Assembly: GCA_002314195.1 (NCBI GenBank)
Contig: DCCQ01000018.1
Location: forward strand, 25,597-89,596
Length of the DNA: 64,000 nucleotides
Direction of reading: 5' to 3'
Source of the DNA: Bacteroidales bacterium UBA1077
GTDB taxonomy: Bacteria; Bacteroidota; Bacteroidia; Bacteroidales; UBA932
Position 1 is the first letter of the stretch; each line of letters begins with the position of its first letter. Of the stretch, positions 16,653-24,812 are shown one piece after another. The position numbers and the translations under genes were made by a program. A model generated the notes under the pieces. The model saw only the letters and a list, made by a program, of their open reading frames with translations. It was not told where the DNA came from and searched no databases.

Positions 16653-17768
16653 ATGAATATGAAAACGATAATCGATGTTAACGCCCATCTGCACACACCG
16701 TACTCATTCAGCGCCTTCAAAGACGTGAGGCAGGCTCTTGACATGGCCGCCGCGGAAGGTGTCGGAGTGGTGGGAATCAACGACTTCTACAGCCTTGACG
16801 GCTACAGGGAGTGGAATGACGAATGCGCCGCAAGGCATCTCTACCCTCTTTTCAACATTGAGTTCATCTCTCTCAACAGTGAGGATCAGGCAGCGGGACT
16901 GAGGGTCAACGACCCGAACAATCCCGGGCGCACCTACCTTAGCGGGAAAGGGGTGGCTTATCCGGTGATTCTCCGCGAGAAAGAGGCTCAGATGCTTGCC
17001 GATGTGAGGGCGGAGTCCAACGCCCAGGTCGAGAGGATGTGCGCGAAACTCAACGCTCACCTTGACAACGTAAAGGCAGGGTTTGGTGTTGATTTCAGAA
17101 AGGTTGTGAAAGATATGACCAAAGGGTCAGTCCGAGAGAGACATCTTGCCAAAGGATTGAGACACGCGGTGGAGTCGAAACATAAAGAGACCGGTGACAG
17201 GCTCGCCCTCTACGAAAGAATCTTTGGAGGGCAGCCGCTGAAATCCGCTCCGGACAACGAAGCGGCGGTGGAGAACGAGATCAGAAGCAAGCTGCTCAAG
17301 GCCGGAGGCGCGGCTTTCGTGCCGGAGGATCCGAAGGCGTTCCTGCCGATGGAGACCGTCTGCCAGATCATCAAGGCTGCCAGGGGAATCCCGACCTACC
17401 CGTTCCTCGCTGATGATGCGAATGGCAACTTCACCGACTTCGAGGGAGATCTCCAGAAAGCGGCAGACACGCTGAAAAAGCGCGGCATCAAATCGGTGGA
17501 ATTCATCACGACCCGCAACACGACCGCCGTGCTTGAGGAATATTCCGGCTACCTTCAGGACGAGGGTTTCATCGTCACTTTCGGCTCGGAGCACAACACC
17601 CCGGCGCTGGAGCCGATCCGTCTGCGCACACGCGACAACGCCGAAGGACTCAGCGAGAAACTGCGCGAGACCAACTACCGCGGAGCGTGCGCGGTCGCTG
17701 CACATCAGGCGGGTCTTGGATCCATCGAAGCGGGAGACGAGCTGATCCGCAAGACCTTAGGCATTTAG
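16653..17768 (+). CDS. PHP-domain protein
   Basis: A 371-residue protein with the polymerase-and-histidinol-phosphatase metal fold. H12-L-H14 begins the metal site, GINDFYSLDG gives the acidic ligand, FNIEF a glutamate, GSEHNTPA near the end another histidine, and AVAAHQAG a last one. Such proteins are phosphoesterases or metal-dependent hydrolases. It is encoded 45 bases ahead of an aldolase/dehydrogenase fusion and a class II aldolase, so it probably acts in the same carbohydrate pathway, perhaps removing phosphate or opening a lactone; this is inference. The start is ATG at 16653 (MNMKTII), with a second ATG two codons on. Confidence 0.75.
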   Translation: MNMKTIIDVNAHLHTPYSFSAFKDVRQALDMAAAEGVGVVGINDFYSLDGYREWNDECAARHLYPLFNIEFISLNSEDQAAGLRVNDPNNPGRTYLSGKGVAYPVILREKEAQMLADVRAESNAQVERMCAKLNAHLDNVKAGFGVDFRKVVKDMTKGSVRERHLAKGLRHAVESKHKETGDRLALYERIFGGQPLKSAPDNEAAVENEIRSKLLKAGGAAFVPEDPKAFLPMETVCQIIKAARGIPTYPFLADDANGNFTDFEGDLQKAADTLKKRGIKSVEFITTRNTTAVLEEYSGYLQDEGFIVTFGSEHNTPALEPIRLRTRDNAEGLSEKLRETNYRGACAVAAHQAGLGSIEAGDELIRKTLGI

Positions 17769-17813
17769 GAATATGCCGGTTCGGCAGACAGAACACATAA
17801 CTAAGACACGAAT

Positions 17814-19766
17814 ATGACACAGATTGAAGATCTTATCGCGATTTCCCGGAAGTTCGGACAGGACTCCAGGTTCGTGATCGCAGGAGGTGGAAACACTTCC
17901 TACAAGAATGAGGATAAGCTTTGGGTGAAGGCCAGTGGCCATGCACTCGCAACGATAACTGAGGACGGTTTCGCTGTCCTTGACAGGGCCCTTCTGAATC
18001 CGATGGGCGAAAAGGCTTACAGTGATGACACGACGCTCCGTGAGGAGCAAGTCAAGAACGACCTCGCGATCGCCTGCCTGACAAAGGACAGAAGGCCGTC
18101 CGTGGAGACATCCCTGCACAACTGCATGGGATTCGCCTTTGTGGTTCACCTCCATCCTACCCTTGTCAACGGCCTGATGTGCTCGGTGAACGCCGAGGCG
18201 TCCTGCAAGGAACTCTTCCCGGAAGCACTTTACATTGAATATACGGACCCTGGCTACACGCTTTTCAAGAAAGTCTATGACCGGATAAAAGCTTACAAGG
18301 CAGCCCACGGCAAGGAGCCGCAGGTGATATTCCTCCAGAACCACGGAATATTCGTGGGCGGTGACACCACGGCGGAAATCGAGGGAATATATTCAGGGAT
18401 CATTGAGAAACTTGAAGGCAAGGTCGCGGCTCTTCCAGAGGGAGACACCGTTGTCTCTGAGACCGTCACGGATGTCGTTCCGGCTATCCGGCAGATGCTC
18501 TCACGCTCCGGCAGGGGGTTCAAAACCTTGAAAATCACCAAGAACGCTCTTGTGGACTTTTTCATTGACGGTCGCTACGAAAAAATAGCCAAGCCGTTCA
18601 CACCGGACATCATCGTGTACTGCAAAAGCGTCTACATATTCATTGACGCTGTGTCGGACGAGGAGATTCTGAAGCAGGCTGAAGAGAAGATCGAGGATTT
18701 TGTCAGCGAAAGGGGTTACACGCCTAAGGTTCTGCTGATCAAGGGAATCGGCCTCGTGGCCGTGGGAGATAACGCCAAGAACGCCCAGATCATCACCGAT
18801 GTGTTCACCGATGCGATGAAGGTTGCTTTCTTCGCCCAAAATTTCGGTGGAGAACATCCGATGGAGCAGGCTTGGATTGACTTCATCGACAACTGGGAGG
18901 TTGAGAATTACCGCCGCAAAGTAGCCTCAAACGCATCAAAAGGTCGTGTGGAAGGCCGCACGATCATCGTGACCGGAGCCGCACAGGGATTCGGAGAGGG
19001 TATAGCCCGCGAGTTGATGGCACAGGGATCCAACATCGTGGTCGCCGACCTCAACGAGACGACCGGCGAGAAGACCGCCGCAAGCTTCAACGAGAAGGCC
19101 GGAGCCAACAAGGCCATATTCGTAAAGACTAATGTCGCAGACATGGAAAGCCTCCATAACCTGATGAGGGAAACCATCTTGAATTTCGGTGCGCTGGACG
19201 CGTTCGTCAGCAACGCTGGAGTGGTCCGCGCCGGTGGATTGGACGTGATGACTCCGGAGAACTTCGAATTCGTCACCAAGATCAACTACGAGGCCTACTT
19301 CTTCTGCGCCAAGGCCGCCTCTCACATAATGAAGATCGAGACAAAGTACGATCCTGAATATTTCGCTGACATCATCCAGGTCAACAGCAAGAGCGGACTG
19401 CGCGGCAGCAAGGCCAATTTCGCCTACGCCGGCGGCAAGTTCGGAGGAATAGGCTTGACCCAGTCCTTCGCACTTGAGCTCGCGCCTTACAGGGTGAAAG
19501 TCAACAGCATCTGCCCGGGCAACTACTACGACGGGCCGCTTTGGAGCAACCCGGAGAACGGGCTGTTCATCCAGTACCTCAACGCAGGGAAGGTCCCTGG
19601 AGCGAAGACGGTACAGGACGTAAAAGATTACTACCTCGCCCAGGTGCCAATGCGCAAGGGCTGCAACCCTGTGGACGTCTGCAAGGCCATCCTCTACGCC
19701 ATCGACCAGACCGGAGAGACCGGACAGGCCATCCCTGTCACAGGTGGCCAGGTCATGCTGGCATAA
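17814..19766 (+). CDS. Bifunctional class II aldolase / short-chain dehydrogenase
   Basis: A 650-residue fusion. Residues 1-350 are a class II (RhaD/FucA-like) aldolase domain beginning with VIAGGGNTSYKNEDKLWVK and carrying a HLHPTLVNG zinc histidine pair and FLQNHGIFVGG. Residues 380-650 are a short-chain dehydrogenase with the NAD-binding TGAAQGFGEGIA, the NAGVVRAGG segment and a YAGGK active-site Y-x-x-x-K. Relatives are annotated as rhamnulose-1-phosphate aldolase/lactaldehyde dehydrogenase: one domain cleaves a ketose-1-phosphate to DHAP and an aldehyde, the other acts on an aldehyde or sugar. The exact sugar is unknown. The gene is in line with the PHP and second aldolase genes. Confidence 0.88.
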   Translation: MTQIEDLIAISRKFGQDSRFVIAGGGNTSYKNEDKLWVKASGHALATITEDGFAVLDRALLNPMGEKAYSDDTTLREEQVKNDLAIACLTKDRRPSVETSLHNCMGFAFVVHLHPTLVNGLMCSVNAEASCKELFPEALYIEYTDPGYTLFKKVYDRIKAYKAAHGKEPQVIFLQNHGIFVGGDTTAEIEGIYSGIIEKLEGKVAALPEGDTVVSETVTDVVPAIRQMLSRSGRGFKTLKITKNALVDFFIDGRYEKIAKPFTPDIIVYCKSVYIFIDAVSDEEILKQAEEKIEDFVSERGYTPKVLLIKGIGLVAVGDNAKNAQIITDVFTDAMKVAFFAQNFGGEHPMEQAWIDFIDNWEVENYRRKVASNASKGRVEGRTIIVTGAAQGFGEGIARELMAQGSNIVVADLNETTGEKTAASFNEKAGANKAIFVKTNVADMESLHNLMRETILNFGALDAFVSNAGVVRAGGLDVMTPENFEFVTKINYEAYFFCAKAASHIMKIETKYDPEYFADIIQVNSKSGLRGSKANFAYAGGKFGGIGLTQSFALELAPYRVKVNSICPGNYYDGPLWSNPENGLFIQYLNAGKVPGAKTVQDVKDYYLAQVPMRKGCNPVDVCKAILYAIDQTGETGQAIPVTGGQVMLA

Positions 19767-19835
19767 ATGTAAATCCGAGAAGCCACCTTGCATTCGAAAG
19801 AATCGAAGCGGCTTCCAATGTAATTCATTAATATT

Positions 19836-21143
19836 ATGAAACAACTTGACGTAAATCTGATGCATCCAGCCGAGCAGATCGCAATCATCATCGGCAGGAT
19901 CTATCGCAGCGAGATGACCACCACCTCCGGCGGAAACCTCTCCATTATGGACGAGAACGGAGACATGTGGATCACTCCGGCAGCGATTGACAAAGGTTCG
20001 CTGACTCCTGCGGACATTATGTGCGTGAAGGCCGACGGCACCATCGTAGGCCCTCACAGACCTTCTTCCGAGTACCCGTTCCACAAGGCCATCTACAAGA
20101 TGAACCCGCATATTCATTCTGTGATCCATGCCCATCCTCCAGGACTGGTGACATTCAGTATGGTCCATCAGGTGCCTGACACGAGCATAATTCCTCAGGC
20201 GCGAGAGACCTGCGGCCCGGTGGGATTCGCTGAATATGCCCTCCCGGGAAGCGAGCTTCTGGGGAAGAAGATTGTGGCTGAGTTCAAGAAGAATCCAGAC
20301 TACAAGGCTGTCATTATGGAAAACCACGGAGTAGTGGTTGCCGGTAATGACATCGCCGACGCTTACCAGAGATTCGAGACCCTTGAGCTTTGCGCCCGCA
20401 CTATCCTGAACGCCAAGACTTTGGGCGAGCCTAAGTACCTCAGCGAGGATCAGATACTCCAGCATGAGAAAGCTGTCAACACTCCGTTCCAGCACTTCAT
20501 GAACGTCACCCACCCTTCAGATGAAAGGGCAATCCGCTCTGAGATCTGCAAGATTGTCCGCAGGGCATGCTCGCAGGGCCTTATGTGCAGTTCTTACGGC
20601 ACTGCATCCGTGCGCTGGAGAGGCAATGACTTCCTCATCACCCCGTCCAGCATGCAGCGTTGGGATCTTGAGCCGGAGGACATCGTTCAGGTAAAGGACG
20701 GAATGGTTGAGGCGGGAAAGAACGCAAGCCGTTCGGTAGCGCTCCACTATGAAATCTACCGTCGCAACCCGAAGGTCAACTCGATCATCTTGACACAGTC
20801 CCCTGCTCTTATGGGATTCTGCACGACCGGAGTGAAATTCGATGTACGCACCATCCCCGAAAGCTGGATATTCCTTCAGGACATTCCGACATTCCCGTTC
20901 GGAAGCCAGTACAACGAGCATCTGCCCGAACTCGCCGATGAGTTCAAGCACAGGCCGTTCGTGATGCTGGAGAACGATTCTGTTGTGGTGACAGGTGATC
21001 AGCTGATCAACACGTTCGACCGCCTTGAAGTGGCCGATTTCAGTGCCCGTTCGCTGATCCTTGCCGCTCCGCTCGGCAAGCTGAACCCGATCACCGATGA
21101 GGAGATCGAGGAACTCCGCGTGGCGTTCCACGTGGGAGAATAG
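19836..21143 (+). CDS. Tandem class II aldolase/adducin protein with degenerate second domain
   Basis: 435 residues made of two class II aldolase domains. Domain 1 (about 1-215) is complete: GGNLS, catalytic glutamate E79 in RPSSEYPFH, zinc histidines H98 and H100 in IHAHPPG and H164 in MENHGVVVAG. Domain 2 (about 225-435) aligns at an offset near 221 but carries S300, L319, Q321 and D381 at those four places, so it should not bind zinc or catalyse. It may be structural or regulatory. The active half resembles L-fuculose-1-phosphate aldolase. Ends just before a large hairpin; last gene of the sugar operon. Confidence 0.85.
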   Translation: MKQLDVNLMHPAEQIAIIIGRIYRSEMTTTSGGNLSIMDENGDMWITPAAIDKGSLTPADIMCVKADGTIVGPHRPSSEYPFHKAIYKMNPHIHSVIHAHPPGLVTFSMVHQVPDTSIIPQARETCGPVGFAEYALPGSELLGKKIVAEFKKNPDYKAVIMENHGVVVAGNDIADAYQRFETLELCARTILNAKTLGEPKYLSEDQILQHEKAVNTPFQHFMNVTHPSDERAIRSEICKIVRRACSQGLMCSSYGTASVRWRGNDFLITPSSMQRWDLEPEDIVQVKDGMVEAGKNASRSVALHYEIYRRNPKVNSIILTQSPALMGFCTTGVKFDVRTIPESWIFLQDIPTFPFGSQYNEHLPELADEFKHRPFVMLENDSVVVTGDQLINTFDRLEVADFSARSLILAAPLGKLNPITDEEIEELRVAFHVGE

Positions 21144-21145
21144 TT

Positions 21146-21242
21146 AAAGCAGACATATACTGCCTCCGGTGGTCCTCCCCACTTCGTGGGTCCCCTCCCT
21201 CTTCGGGAGCCAAAGCCACCTACGGCAGTATATGTCTGCTTT
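21146..21242. repeat. Large nested palindrome (possible terminator/mobile repeat)
   Basis: A perfect 19-bp stem, AAAGCAGACATATACTGCC and its complement, encloses an inner GTGG/CCAC stem and two small hairpins (CCCACTTCGTGGG and CTCCCTCTTCGGGAG). It starts two bases after the aldolase stop. It may terminate transcription, but the elaborate inner part resembles the block at about 28291-28330 and looks like a repeat element of a second family. Confidence 0.65.
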
Positions 21243-21330
21243 AGCCAAAGTATAACTGTAAAACAACTGCCACTTAGAGATACTCTGCGACCGGAATGAC
21301 ATATTCAAAGGCCGCAAGTCGTATCAGACC

Positions 21331-22608
21331 TTACTCGCCGGCGATGATCTTGGCGTCCTCCTTACGGTCTATTCCGACACGCTTCTCGAAGCGCTCGCGC
21401 CTTTCGAGGAGGGCTTCCTTATGACGGATAACCCAATTCTCAATGTAGATGGCCGCGCAGGAGAGGAAGAAGTAAATGATCGTCTGAAGCACCATCGCCT
21501 TCATCTGCACATCAGCGGCTCCCATGTCACCACCCGCAGTGCTGAGGTTGATGAAGCCCTGCGCTCCGAATGTTGACGGAAATATGTAGGAGAACCATTT
21601 CCAAAACTCAGGGAATGCGATTGTCGGCCAAGAGCAGCCTGTCAGGAACAGTGCCACCGGAGACATCGCAAGGAAAAGCACGAAAACGGACTCTCTTCTT
21701 GTGATCAGTGTGCTCCATGTCATGCTGAAGAACACACAGTCCGTGATGAAGAACACCAGCAATGCCAGCACGTCATGGAACTCCCCTCTTTGAGGGATTC
21801 CGAATATGGCCGGCACGATGAATGCGATGTACATGCCCACGGCAAGGTACAACAGCCAGTAGGCTCCTCCACGGCCAAGAACCACACGTCCGACACCGTG
21901 TCCTTCAAGTCTGTCAGGAAGCGAGGCGAAGCTGCGGTTCCTCTCCCTTGCGGTTCCGACCAGCAGCGACATTCCGTAGAACAACGTCTGCTGAATGATG
22001 ATCATCAGAATGGCCGAAATCAGGAAGAAACTGTAATTGAAGGCCCTGTTGTACGGGTTGTTGTCCTCGTACCCAAGCGGTTTCACGGTCTGCGAAATCT
22101 GTTGTTCAGACATACCGGCTGAGGCAAACCTCTGCATCTGAATCTGCCCGACCTCGTGCAGCATCACAAAGTTGGTGGCCATCAGGGCGTTCTTGTAGTA
22201 TAGGAAACTACTCATGTCCGCATAGACGGAGAATGTCGCAGTCTCATTTCTCGCAAGTTTCTCGGTGAAATCAGAAGGGAAATAGATGATACCGTTGACC
22301 TTGCGTTCCTGCATCATCTTTTCCGCCTCGGCCATATTCACACATTTGGCGGCGACCTCCACCTCCCTGGAGGCATCTATCTCCCTTATGAAGCGATGGC
22401 TGTCCGGGCTGTCACAATTGTCAACCACCGCGACCGGTGTGTCCGAAAGGATACCGTTCAGATAGACGACATTGTACAACAGCGGATAGGCCAGACCCGC
22501 GACAAGGAAAATCAGCAGCACACCACTGTCAGAGAAAATCTGTCGGAACTCATGACAGAATATGCCCCAGAAGTCCTTGATCCATGTTTTTAAGTATGAA
22601 TATTTCAT
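21331..22608 (-). CDS. ABC-2 type transporter permease
   Basis: A 425-residue inner-membrane protein: an N-terminal helix near 30-50, a large extracytoplasmic domain (about 60-190) and five helices after residue 195, the layout of ABC2_membrane_3/YhhJ-type permeases. A basic, glutamate-rich cytosolic tail (residues about 400-425) ends it. It is the last gene of the AraC-flanked export operon and lies five bases after the other permease, so the two probably form a heterodimer. No ATP-binding subunit is encoded beside them. Substrate unknown; relatives export drugs, bile acids or lipids. Confidence 0.85.
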   Translation of the reverse strand: MKYSYLKTWIKDFWGIFCHEFRQIFSDSGVLLIFLVAGLAYPLLYNVVYLNGILSDTPVAVVDNCDSPDSHRFIREIDASREVEVAAKCVNMAEAEKMMQERKVNGIIYFPSDFTEKLARNETATFSVYADMSSFLYYKNALMATNFVMLHEVGQIQMQRFASAGMSEQQISQTVKPLGYEDNNPYNRAFNYSFFLISAILMIIIQQTLFYGMSLLVGTARERNRSFASLPDRLEGHGVGRVVLGRGGAYWLLYLAVGMYIAFIVPAIFGIPQRGEFHDVLALLVFFITDCVFFSMTWSTLITRRESVFVLFLAMSPVALFLTGCSWPTIAFPEFWKWFSYIFPSTFGAQGFINLSTAGGDMGAADVQMKAMVLQTIIYFFLSCAAIYIENWVIRHKEALLERRERFEKRVGIDRKEDAKIIAGE

Positions 22609-22613
22609 GTCAC

Positions 22614-23786
22614 TTAGTCTTTAGGGAAGTTCTGATGAACATAAGCCTTCTTCAGTCGTGTCAACCCGATGAGAGGCACGAGGATGAACAGAAGCAGATA
22701 TATCGCCTGCTTCCACCATCCGGCGAACCCTGCTCCGAAAAAGGCCTCCTGAACATAGAATTCATAGTAATGCCTCAGCGGGAACGCGGCGGCTAACCCC
22801 TGAATGTAAGGTGGCATCGCCTCAATCGGAAGTGTAAATCCTGAAAGCGAGAATCCTAGCACGCTGTAAAGGGCACCGATACTCAAAGCCAACCTCGGCA
22901 CCGGGAGCATCTCAAGGATGAAGATCGCGACCGCTTCACTAGCTAAAATCATCAAGAATATTCCCAAGAACATGTTCCAGATTGATCCGGCTAGCGGGAA
23001 ATGCAGCCGATGGTACATCAGCAAGATAAGGATCAGCCCTAACGCTGAGAATGTCAGTGTCCAAACAAGCAGCTTGCCGGCAATTGCGGAAACAATGGAA
23101 CCTCCCGAAGTCTGAAGCAGATGACGGGAAGTACCGTACTTCAGCTCTGCACCTAATGAATATATCAGGACGATTATCACTATCATTTCCAACACTCCCG
23201 GCAGAAGAACACTGCTCAGGTAATAGCCATAGTTGGTCGTGGTGTTGCCGATCTGATGCAAATCCACATTGACAGGCTGGATCATGCCCATGATCTGGCT
23301 GTCATTGTAACCTCTCGCCCTGAACGCCTCTCTCTGCACGGCTCCGTTGGTCAGGTTGACCATCGTGAGCAGATCCTTCCATGCCAACGCTCCACTGACG
23401 AAGTACAATCCGTTGACATAGAACGTGATCTTAGGCTGTCTGTTTGCCTGGATGTCATCATTCATCCCTACCGGAACGACACACACAGCTGCAATCTTGC
23501 CTCTGTTCATGTCCTCTCTTGCAGCGGCGAACGAATCATAGTGGATGACCTTACCTAATTGAGTAGCATCCAACTGCTGACAGAAATTCCGTGAGGTTGA
23601 AGAATAATCATAATCCACAAGACCGATCGGAACATCACTAGGCAGGCCAGCCTTCAGAAATGTCAGAAAGAATATGGCGCAGAACGCGACCACGCCCACC
23701 GAACCCAGAAGATAGAGCGGACGCTGCCGGATTATCCTGAGTTCGCGGCGCGCTACCGCAATGATTCTCTGCCAATTGTTGTTCAT
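22614..23786 (-). CDS. ABC-2 type transporter permease
   Basis: A 390-residue paralogue of the downstream permease: first helix near 24-46, an extracytoplasmic domain to about 180, and helices from about 195 to 375. Same ABC2_membrane_3 layout. It starts seven bases after the HlyD-type gene, within one operon that continues to the second permease. The likely job is to form the inner-membrane channel of a tripartite efflux complex with the HlyD and TolC proteins. The missing ATPase must be encoded elsewhere, or the complex works differently. Confidence 0.85.
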   Translation of the reverse strand: MNNNWQRIIAVARRELRIIRQRPLYLLGSVGVVAFCAIFFLTFLKAGLPSDVPIGLVDYDYSSTSRNFCQQLDATQLGKVIHYDSFAAAREDMNRGKIAAVCVVPVGMNDDIQANRQPKITFYVNGLYFVSGALAWKDLLTMVNLTNGAVQREAFRARGYNDSQIMGMIQPVNVDLHQIGNTTTNYGYYLSSVLLPGVLEMIVIIVLIYSLGAELKYGTSRHLLQTSGGSIVSAIAGKLLVWTLTFSALGLILILLMYHRLHFPLAGSIWNMFLGIFLMILASEAVAIFILEMLPVPRLALSIGALYSVLGFSLSGFTLPIEAMPPYIQGLAAAFPLRHYYEFYVQEAFFGAGFAGWWKQAIYLLLFILVPLIGLTRLKKAYVHQNFPKD

Positions 23787-23793
23787 GATTCCC

Positions 23794-24780
23794 TTATTTT
23801 ACGATGGCGGACATGCCAGGACGGATTCCGTCAACTTTGACATCCGGAACAGCCCTGACCTCAAAAGTCTTGGCATCGTACATTCCTGTCTCCTTGGTCG
23901 CTTTCCATGTAGCGTAAGACTCTCGTACAGCAACATAGTTGACAGTTGCGGGAACCTCCTTGCCGTCAAGCGCCGGGATGATTACAGTAATCTTGTCACC
24001 CTGCTTCATGCCGTGGAGATAGTCCTCACGGACATTGAACGTGAACCAGATGTCGTTCAGATCGGTTACACTGGCAACAGGAGCGCCCTGACCGACAAGT
24101 TCACCGACCTTAGGAAAGACAGCAGAAATGATTCCGTCTGAAGGAGATGTCAGGTACAGCTCTCCCAAGTAAGACTCAACCTCCATCAACGCACCATTGG
24201 CTTGGTCAACAAGAGCCTGAGCTGAGGCCTTGTCCTCCGCGCGAGCGCCGTTCACCGCCATGTCATACTGACTCTTTGCGGCTTTTGTCTGAGCAACGGC
24301 TGCATCATACTTGGCCTTGACCTCATCGTATTTCTGGGCGGCGATCACTTTCTGGTCATAAAGTTTCTGAATCCTGTCGAAAGACTTCTTCATCACGTCT
24401 TCCTGCACGAGGGCTGTCTGATAAAGCTCGTAGGCGCCGGCTATCTGCTCCTTGCGGGCACCGTTCTGGGCTTTCCTGCTCTGCGCGCTTACGGCGGCCT
24501 TAACGGCGTTTGCCTGAGCAAGTTTCGCGCGGACCTCAGGAGAATCGATGAACGCTACCGTGTCTCCCTTGTGAACCATCTGGCCTTCCTTGACATACAT
24601 CTCCTCGATTCTGCCAGGGACCTTGCCGGAGACTCTATATTCACTGGCCTCGGCCTCCCCCTGAATTACCAGTGGCTTCGGCTTTGAAACGAAATAGCCG
24701 ATGATGGCTATCAGAAGAATGATCACAATAAGCGCCACAATGCCAATCACCAGATTGTAGCTTTTCTTTTCCTTTTCCAT
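23794..24780 (-). CDS. HlyD-family periplasmic adaptor (membrane fusion protein)
   Basis: 328 residues. A single N-terminal membrane anchor (about 8-30) is followed by a lipoyl-like half (EAEASEYRVSGKVPGRI with VKEGQMVHKGDTVA), a long coiled-coil hairpin rich in Ala, Gln and Lys (about 80-195), the second lipoyl half and a beta-barrel domain. This is the YbhG/EmrA-like adaptor layout that links inner-membrane transporter to TolC. Operon order is TolC, adaptor, permease, permease, all within short gaps. Confidence 0.9.
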   Translation of the reverse strand: MEKEKKSYNLVIGIVALIVIILLIAIIGYFVSKPKPLVIQGEAEASEYRVSGKVPGRIEEMYVKEGQMVHKGDTVAFIDSPEVRAKLAQANAVKAAVSAQSRKAQNGARKEQIAGAYELYQTALVQEDVMKKSFDRIQKLYDQKVIAAQKYDEVKAKYDAAVAQTKAAKSQYDMAVNGARAEDKASAQALVDQANGALMEVESYLGELYLTSPSDGIISAVFPKVGELVGQGAPVASVTDLNDIWFTFNVREDYLHGMKQGDKITVIIPALDGKEVPATVNYVAVRESYATWKATKETGMYDAKTFEVRAVPDVKVDGIRPGMSAIVK

Positions 24781-24812
24781 AATATTCTTAGTTTTTTATT
24801 ATTATCTGTTGA

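Noticed and set aside
17127..17705. A 192-codon minus-strand frame under the PHP gene
   Set aside because: Antisense to a gene with clear metal-binding motifs; no domain in its product.
18936..20513. A 525-codon open frame on the minus strand
   Set aside because: It is antisense to the aldolase/dehydrogenase fusion and class II aldolase genes, whose products match known families; the antisense product matches nothing.
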